Assembly (NCBI RefSeq): GCF_900074915.1
Contig: NZ_LT222319.1
Span: 4,311,001 to 4,375,000 of the forward strand
Length of the DNA: 64,000 nucleotides
Origin: Pseudomonas cerasi
GTDB taxonomy: Bacteria; Pseudomonadota; Gammaproteobacteria; Pseudomonadales; Pseudomonadaceae
Direction of reading: 5' to 3'
The notes beneath the pieces are model-generated. The model was given only the letters and a program-made list of their open reading frames with translations. It searched no databases and was not told the DNA's origin. The translations under genes and the position numbers were made by a program. Below, one piece after another: positions 60,184 through 64,000 of this stretch. The stretch's first letter is position 1. Every line of letters begins with the position of its first letter.

Positions 60184-60477
60184 CGTGATCTCTCCAGTGA
60201 GTTGACTGCAATAGTTATACAGTAACATAACGGAAGATGAGAATGATTGCTGTTGATTGGCATCATTGGTGAGGTTGATCGAACACGCACACGGTGCAGC
60301 GGTCGGCGTGAAGCCACCGGAACGCCTGAGCCAGAGACATTCTGTAATAGCGCGCCTTTGCAATTGCCCTCGATTAGCGGCACCCTGCCGCGCCGCCGAA
60401 CGTCACTGGTCGCCGGCCTGGAACCTGAGCCTCTGTGGCCTATCTTTACTCATTAGCACTTTCAAGAGTCCACCGTT
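60184..60477. other. intergenic region between rpmE2 and the opgC-like gene
   Basis: Apart from the Zur-like box, nothing definite is seen. The part nearest the opgC-like gene is the likely promoter and leader; no strong ribosome site before ATG 60478. Confidence 0.4.
60214..60226 (-). promoter_or_regulatory. Zur-like box upstream of rpmE2
   Basis: Minus strand GTTAC-TG-TATAAC, two bases off the Pseudomonas Zur core GTTATAGTATAAC, 31 bases upstream of the rpmE2 start. Zur represses rpmE2-type genes when zinc is plentiful. Confidence 0.65.
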
Positions 60478-61642
60478 ATGACTAACGGACGCGATCATCG
60501 AATCGACTTCTTTCGCGGCCTGGCGCTGATCTTCATCTTCTGGGATCACGTGCCGGATAATCCCCTGGCGCAACTGACCGTACGCAACTTCGGCTTCAGC
60601 GACGCAGCGGAAATCTTCGTTTTCCTCGCCGGGTACGCCTCGATCCTGGCCTACGGGCGGATCGCTCGACGTGACGGCATGCTGGTGGCTGGTGGCTGGT
60701 GGCTGGTGGCTGGTGGCTGGTGGCTGGTGTGCGAATCCTGCGCCGGACCTGGGTGCTGTATGTGGTGCATATCTTTCTGCTGACCCTGCTGATGGGCATC
60801 GTCTTCGTCGCCAACAATCATGTCGAGACGCGCGACATGGTCCAGCAGATGGGACTTGAATACTTCGTCGGCAACCCGCAACAGGCATTGGCTGATGAAC
60901 TGCTGCTGCGCTTCAAGCCGAACCTGACCGACCCGTTGCCGCTGTATATCGTGCTGTTGCTGACCTTACCGCTGACCTTACCAGTGATGCTGCGCAAACT
61001 CGAAGTGGCCGTCGGCCTGTCGATTGCGCTGTACCTGATGGTGCCGCTATTCGGCTGGAACCTGCGCGCCTACGAAGGCGGCGGTGTCTGGTACTTCAAC
61101 CCGGTCGCCTGGCAGCTGCTGTTCGTGCTCGGCGGTGCGTGCGCGTTGCGCAGCGAAACAGCCAAAACTGTTGAGCCCCCTCCGTTACGCAAACAGCCCT
61201 TGTTCATGGTGGCCGCCGTTTACGTGCTGGTCGCAGGCACACTGACCTTCAGCGAAAAATGGCCCGGCCTGCACGCCGCGCTGGTCTCCAGCCTGCACCT
61301 TGAAAGCCTTTACCCGATCAGCAAGACCGACCTTGCGCCCTTCCGGTTACTGCACTTTCTGGCCCTGGTCTACGTCGTCGCCCGACTGCTGCCAACCTCA
61401 AGCACCTGGCTCGAAAACTGGCCCGCCCGCCAGACTTGCCGCATGGGCCGCTATTCGCTGGAAGTCTTCTGCTGGGCGTACTTCTTGCTCCGTTGGCAGA
61501 CATGGCCAATGCACTGGCAGGTGATACATGGCCCATGCAAGTGACGACCGCGATTGTCGGCCTGGGGTTGATGATGCTGATGGCCAATGGGCTGGAGTTG
61601 AATAAGCGGCTGGGGAAATCGCCCCGCCTGTTAACTACTTGA
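60478..61642 (+). pseudogene. OpgC-domain membrane acyltransferase, twice frameshifted
   Basis: Three consecutive frames rebuild one OpgC-type protein: MTNGRDHRIDFFRGLALIFIFWDHV...EIFVFLAGYASILAYGRIARRDG (60478 on), RILRRTWVLYVVHIFLLTLLMG...GRYSLEVFC (from about 60730), and LGVLLAPLADMANALAG...LNKRLGK (to 61642). About ten membrane helices in total. OpgC-type enzymes transfer succinyl or other acyl groups onto periplasmic glucans or surface polysaccharides. The first shift coincides with a seven-copy GCTGGTG repeat at 60681-60729; the second is a single missing base near 61472. The repeat would restore frame with 2, 5 or 8 copies, but the second lesion still removes the last 60 residues. Confidence 0.88.
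60681..60729. repeat. heptanucleotide tandem repeat (GCTGGTG)7 inside the opgC-like gene
   Basis: Seven perfect head-to-tail GCTGGTG units, 49 bases. Unit length is not a multiple of three, so gain or loss of a unit shifts the reading frame. The ancestral gene probably had two units (reading MLVAGVRILRR). Confidence 0.97.
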
Positions 61643-61752
61643 GAACAGCGTCACGTTTGCACGCCCTCTCGGAAATGTCCTACTGGTTTATCAGGCCAAG
61701 TTTTTCAGGAACTGGCCGCTATTCGGTATGAGACCAAAGAGAGGGCGACGCT

Positions 61753-62418
61753 TTGAACATTAATGGAGTTTCAAATCCGGCAAACATCCCGCAACAGATG
61801 GGGCTGGTAACCGGTGCTAAACATGTTGATCCGACAGAAGACGTCAGTCTTCAAGAGGCCATTGCATCTGAAGTCAAAACGACAGAAAAAAATGTATTTT
61901 ACGAATATCAGAAAGAGCCATGGCTGTTGGAGTCGATCAACGAACACATCACAAACAGGCTTGACTACGTAGCTCACAAAAAGAGACTAGACGTACTGGA
62001 GCTTGCACTGGTAAATGTCACCTACGATAGCTTTCGAAAAGAACTGCAAGAAACCCACCCCGACATTGCACGTAAAAACTTCGGTTTCACACTGACCGAA
62101 AGTGCATCCATCAAGATAATTGACTACGATAACAGCCTGACTGAAAACGACACATCAGTTCTTACCCACGCCATCAACGGGTTCAGAGAATTCAAAGAGC
62201 AACTCCAACATCACGCAAAGACCATCATGACCCTGGTAGACCACGACCATGAAACATTTGGCGGCCGATATAAACTGGATATCAGCAATTTTCAGGACGT
62301 GATCGACTATGGCAAAATCATGAACACCAGCGTACAAAAAATGCAGGACGAATGGATACATCAAGTCCAGAGCAATGCTGAGAAACGAGATTTTTCGTAT
62401 ATTTTGTTGGCGGTATGA
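61753..62418 (+). CDS. hypothetical protein, paralogue 1 of a tandem pair
   Basis: 221 residues from a TTG (reading MNINGVSNPANIPQQM) with GAGAGGG upstream. No signal peptide or membrane helix; mostly helical and acidic. It shares an ordered set of motifs with the protein at 63077-63790: FYEY..EPWL, NFGFTL, DYDNSLT, HAKTIMTLVDH, and NFQDVIDYGKI. I recognise no family. The polar, Asn/Pro/Gln-rich N-terminus would be compatible with type III secretion, but no convincing hrp box is seen. The start regions of both paralogues share ACCAAAGAG. Confidence 0.7.
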   Translation: MNINGVSNPANIPQQMGLVTGAKHVDPTEDVSLQEAIASEVKTTEKNVFYEYQKEPWLLESINEHITNRLDYVAHKKRLDVLELALVNVTYDSFRKELQETHPDIARKNFGFTLTESASIKIIDYDNSLTENDTSVLTHAINGFREFKEQLQHHAKTIMTLVDHDHETFGGRYKLDISNFQDVIDYGKIMNTSVQKMQDEWIHQVQSNAEKRDFSYILLAV

Positions 62419-62464
62419 TACATCAGCCTGGCGAGATAAATGATTCGCCAGGCTGAGTTAGGCG

Positions 62465-62881
62465 TTAACCGCGAGGAACAACAGTTCGCAGAACGGTTTG
62501 TGTGCAGATGTGTCCCATGTAAAAAATATGAGGGGTCGCAGTCATCGGCCCCAATGAAAAATTGTGTACGGTATAGCCGGCTACCTTATAGTGGCTTCTC
62601 CACGTGTTGAAACCTCTCTGGGTGTGCACAAAGTCCTGGGCCTCCACACCCCCATAGCAGCGTCCAAACTCGATACGCTGAGAGACAAACCCATCAGCAT
62701 TGCTGGTTACAACATGCTCGATTGAGGGCTCTCCTTTGCCAAAACTCAGGTCAAGGATCGCCATACCTCCTTCCAGAGGCGCGCCCTTAGTATCGGTAAA
62801 TCTCGCCTCAAAGATAGCCTCCTTATAAATCTGCGTCGCCAACCAGCCAGGGTTAGTATATCCACTTGGAATCCTTATCAC
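62465..62881 (-). CDS. hypothetical protein, possibly the C-terminal remnant of a larger one
   Basis: 138 residues from a GTG. The frame is open 14 codons further upstream (IASIELLDEPG) with no start codon of the usual kind and no ribosome site, so it may be the tail of a larger gene. The segment FEARFTDTKGAPLEGGMAILDLSFG...VVTSNADGFVSQRIEFG looks like an immunoglobulin-like beta repeat, as in adhesins or polymorphic secreted proteins. Function unknown. Confidence 0.5.
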   Translation of the reverse strand: MIRIPSGYTNPGWLATQIYKEAIFEARFTDTKGAPLEGGMAILDLSFGKGEPSIEHVVTSNADGFVSQRIEFGRCYGGVEAQDFVHTQRGFNTWRSHYKVAGYTVHNFSLGPMTATPHIFYMGHICTQTVLRTVVPRG

Positions 62882-63076
62882 TCCCGGTTCATCGAGCAGC
62901 TCAATTGACGCAATAGAAAGTTAAGCGCCGAGTCAACCCTCACATTAAAATCAAGGAAACTTCCTACAAAAAATAATCACTACTACAGCCTAGGAAAAAC
63001 CCTACACACTTATCAGGCAAAGTTTTGCGAAGGTCTGCCGCTAGCTAGTTATCATTGACACCAAAGAGCGCTTAGC
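62882..63076. other. leader region of paralogue 2
   Basis: AT-rich, no gene. TTCCTACA at 62961-62968 repeats the octamer found upstream of the orphan response regulator. GCCGCTA followed by a TAT-containing hexamer and ACCAAAGAG is shared with the region before 61753, suggesting a common promoter. Confidence 0.45.
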
Positions 63077-63790
63077 ATGCATATCAACCCTTTAGCTTCT
63101 GCATCACAAAGTCAACAGCGCACTCTCTCGGGCTCGAGTTCCCTCACCTCACCTGCTGCTCCGCCAATCAAAATTCCTCAGGCGCGTGATAACGTGCGTG
63201 ATCCGAACGCTGAGTTCTATACCACCGAGGAAACACCCTGGTTATCCGACTACAAAACGTCGGCGGCAGGACGGGTTATGCTGGACAGTATGTCTGAAGA
63301 GATATCGAACCTACTCCGAAGTACATACCTGGGTGACTTAACTAAAGATTTTGATAAGACCCTATGCCGTATGTACGACAATTTTCACGATTTCAAGCAG
63401 CAGCTTTTTTACCTTAATATGGAGCTGTCAAATAAGCACTTCGGCTTCACGCTGGGTTTTAATCAGGACATCCAGGTGACCGACCCAGACGATGTGCTCA
63501 CCCCGGCAGAGTTCGCGTACCTGACCGAGAAGCTGAACGAACGTCAACAACTGAAGGAGGATCTGCGTGCGCACGCAAAAATTGTGATGACGTTACTCGA
63601 TCACTACACGGAGAAATTCGGCAACCAGCACACACTCAACCTTGAGAATTACAGCAAGGTTATCGACTACGGGCAGGTCTTCAGCCGCAACCACATTGGC
63701 AACTTCATGGACACGATCATTTACCAGATCGAGCGCAATGCGCCGAAGCGTGAAGAAGAGCGCAAACCGTTGGTTGATCTTCACGTCTGA
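63077..63790 (+). CDS. hypothetical protein, paralogue 2 of a tandem pair
   Basis: 237 residues from ATG (MHINPLASASQSQQ). The first 40 residues are Ser/Gln/Pro-rich and probably disordered; the rest is helical. Shared order with the protein at 61753: FYTTEETPWL, HFGFTLG, DPDDVLT, HAKIVMTLLDH, NYSKVIDYGQ. The N-terminus resembles type III secretion leaders (polar, Ser-rich, few acidic residues early), but this is only suggestive. No known family recognised. Confidence 0.72.
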   Translation: MHINPLASASQSQQRTLSGSSSLTSPAAPPIKIPQARDNVRDPNAEFYTTEETPWLSDYKTSAAGRVMLDSMSEEISNLLRSTYLGDLTKDFDKTLCRMYDNFHDFKQQLFYLNMELSNKHFGFTLGFNQDIQVTDPDDVLTPAEFAYLTEKLNERQQLKEDLRAHAKIVMTLLDHYTEKFGNQHTLNLENYSKVIDYGQVFSRNHIGNFMDTIIYQIERNAPKREEERKPLVDLHV

Positions 63791-64000
63791 TCAAGCCAGC
63801 GCCACTGCAGTTCATGTGTGGCTGCAGTGGGATTAGTTCATGACGCTCGTCCCCACTGCGCGCCTTCCGCCCTCGAAAACCACCAGACAATTCCCTCCCA
63901 CAATCCCATCCAGCGTCTAAGCTTGGGTCAGGTGCTTTGACAGGATGACCGGACAATCGACTATGGGCGCATTTCGGCATTCCGATAGCAAGCAAGAGAC
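63791..64000. other. right-edge intergenic DNA
   Basis: CCACTGCAG and CTGCAGTGG (63802-63830) form a 9-bp hairpin just after paralogue 2, a probable transcript end without a T run. Nothing else recognised to the window end. Confidence 0.55.

Noticed and set aside
61695..61735. Possible hrp box GGAACT...ACC before paralogue 1
   Set aside because: Spacing and second half do not match CCACNNA.
62955..62984. Possible hrp box (GGAAAC-N16-TCACTAC) before paralogue 2
   Set aside because: Two deviations from GGAACC-N16-CCACNNA at the key positions; spacing fits but sequence does not.

Overview
The window looks like a chromosomal segment of a plant-associated Pseudomonas of the P. syringae group. 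The supporting signs are moderate-to-high GC with strong GC3 bias, Pseudomonas-type gene neighbourhoods (metG/nth/PA3496-like; argG-motY-pyrC-rnt-bfd-bfr-grxD-argF; glpFKRD; aatJQMP-aauSR), the dispersed 'GTTCCCACGCTC...GCGTGGGAATGC' intergenic repeats typical of this group, and an IS5-family insertion sequence. No rRNA, tRNA or CRISPR array was seen.

Layout. 1-8.6 kb: tail of a YchJ-like protein, a TonB-dependent siderophore receptor, an LEA-type lipoprotein, and a small phage/tailocin-like regulatory island on the minus strand (LexA-like S24 repressor, DUF1654 protein behind a near-perfect SOS box, holin-like membrane protein, with the same palindrome in front of the first and last gene). 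A His-rich SEC-C protein and a penicillin-acylase-family Ntn hydrolase follow. 8.9-19.6 kb: the four-gene ligase-associated DNA-damage set (exonuclease, ATP-dependent ligase, DEXH helicase, PdeM phosphoesterase), split into two coupled pairs by a five-gene basic-amino-acid ABC transporter operon arranged like aotJQMOP. 20-26.5 kb: dcd, a cold-shock gene, apbC, metG, an orphan rsxB, nth and a PA3496-like gene. 26.6-30.5 kb: an orphan EvgA/BvgA-like response regulator, a complete IS5-family element with TTAA target duplication, and an AT-rich stretch with one unknown HTH-like gene. 30.6-41.9 kb: argG, motY, pyrC, rnt, bfd, bacterioferritin, grxD, a molybdopterin oxidoreductase, argF and an ABC ATPase, then ybaK. 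42.2-47.6 kb: glpF, glpK, glpR, glpD. 47.6-54.4 kb: the acidic amino acid uptake and sensing locus aatJQMP-aauSR, preceded by AauR-type sites and a sigma-54 promoter. 54.6-61.6 kb: a DsbA/FrnE-like protein, an alpha/beta hydrolase, a truncated MetE-like protein divergent from metR, a Nudix hydrolase, ddl, a frameshifted zinc-independent ribosomal protein L31 gene with a Zur-like box, and an opgC-like gene interrupted by a heptanucleotide repeat. 61.7-63.8 kb: two unknown paralogues flanking an unrelated hypothetical gene.

How it fits together. Much of the window concerns nitrogen and carbon acquisition: basic and acidic amino acid uptake, arginine synthesis and glycerol use. The aat/aau system has been reported in P. 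syringae to link host-derived acidic amino acids to virulence gene expression. A second theme is iron and zinc homeostasis (TonB receptor, Fur-like site before bfd, a bacterioferritin whose ferroxidase site is degenerate, Zur-like site before rpmE2). A third is DNA damage (SOS-boxed DUF1654/repressor island, LHR-type repair set, nth). The least explained pieces are the heptamer repeat in the opgC-like gene, the MetE-like fragment next to metR, the orphan response regulator with repeated TTCCTACA sites, and the paralogue pair at the right edge.
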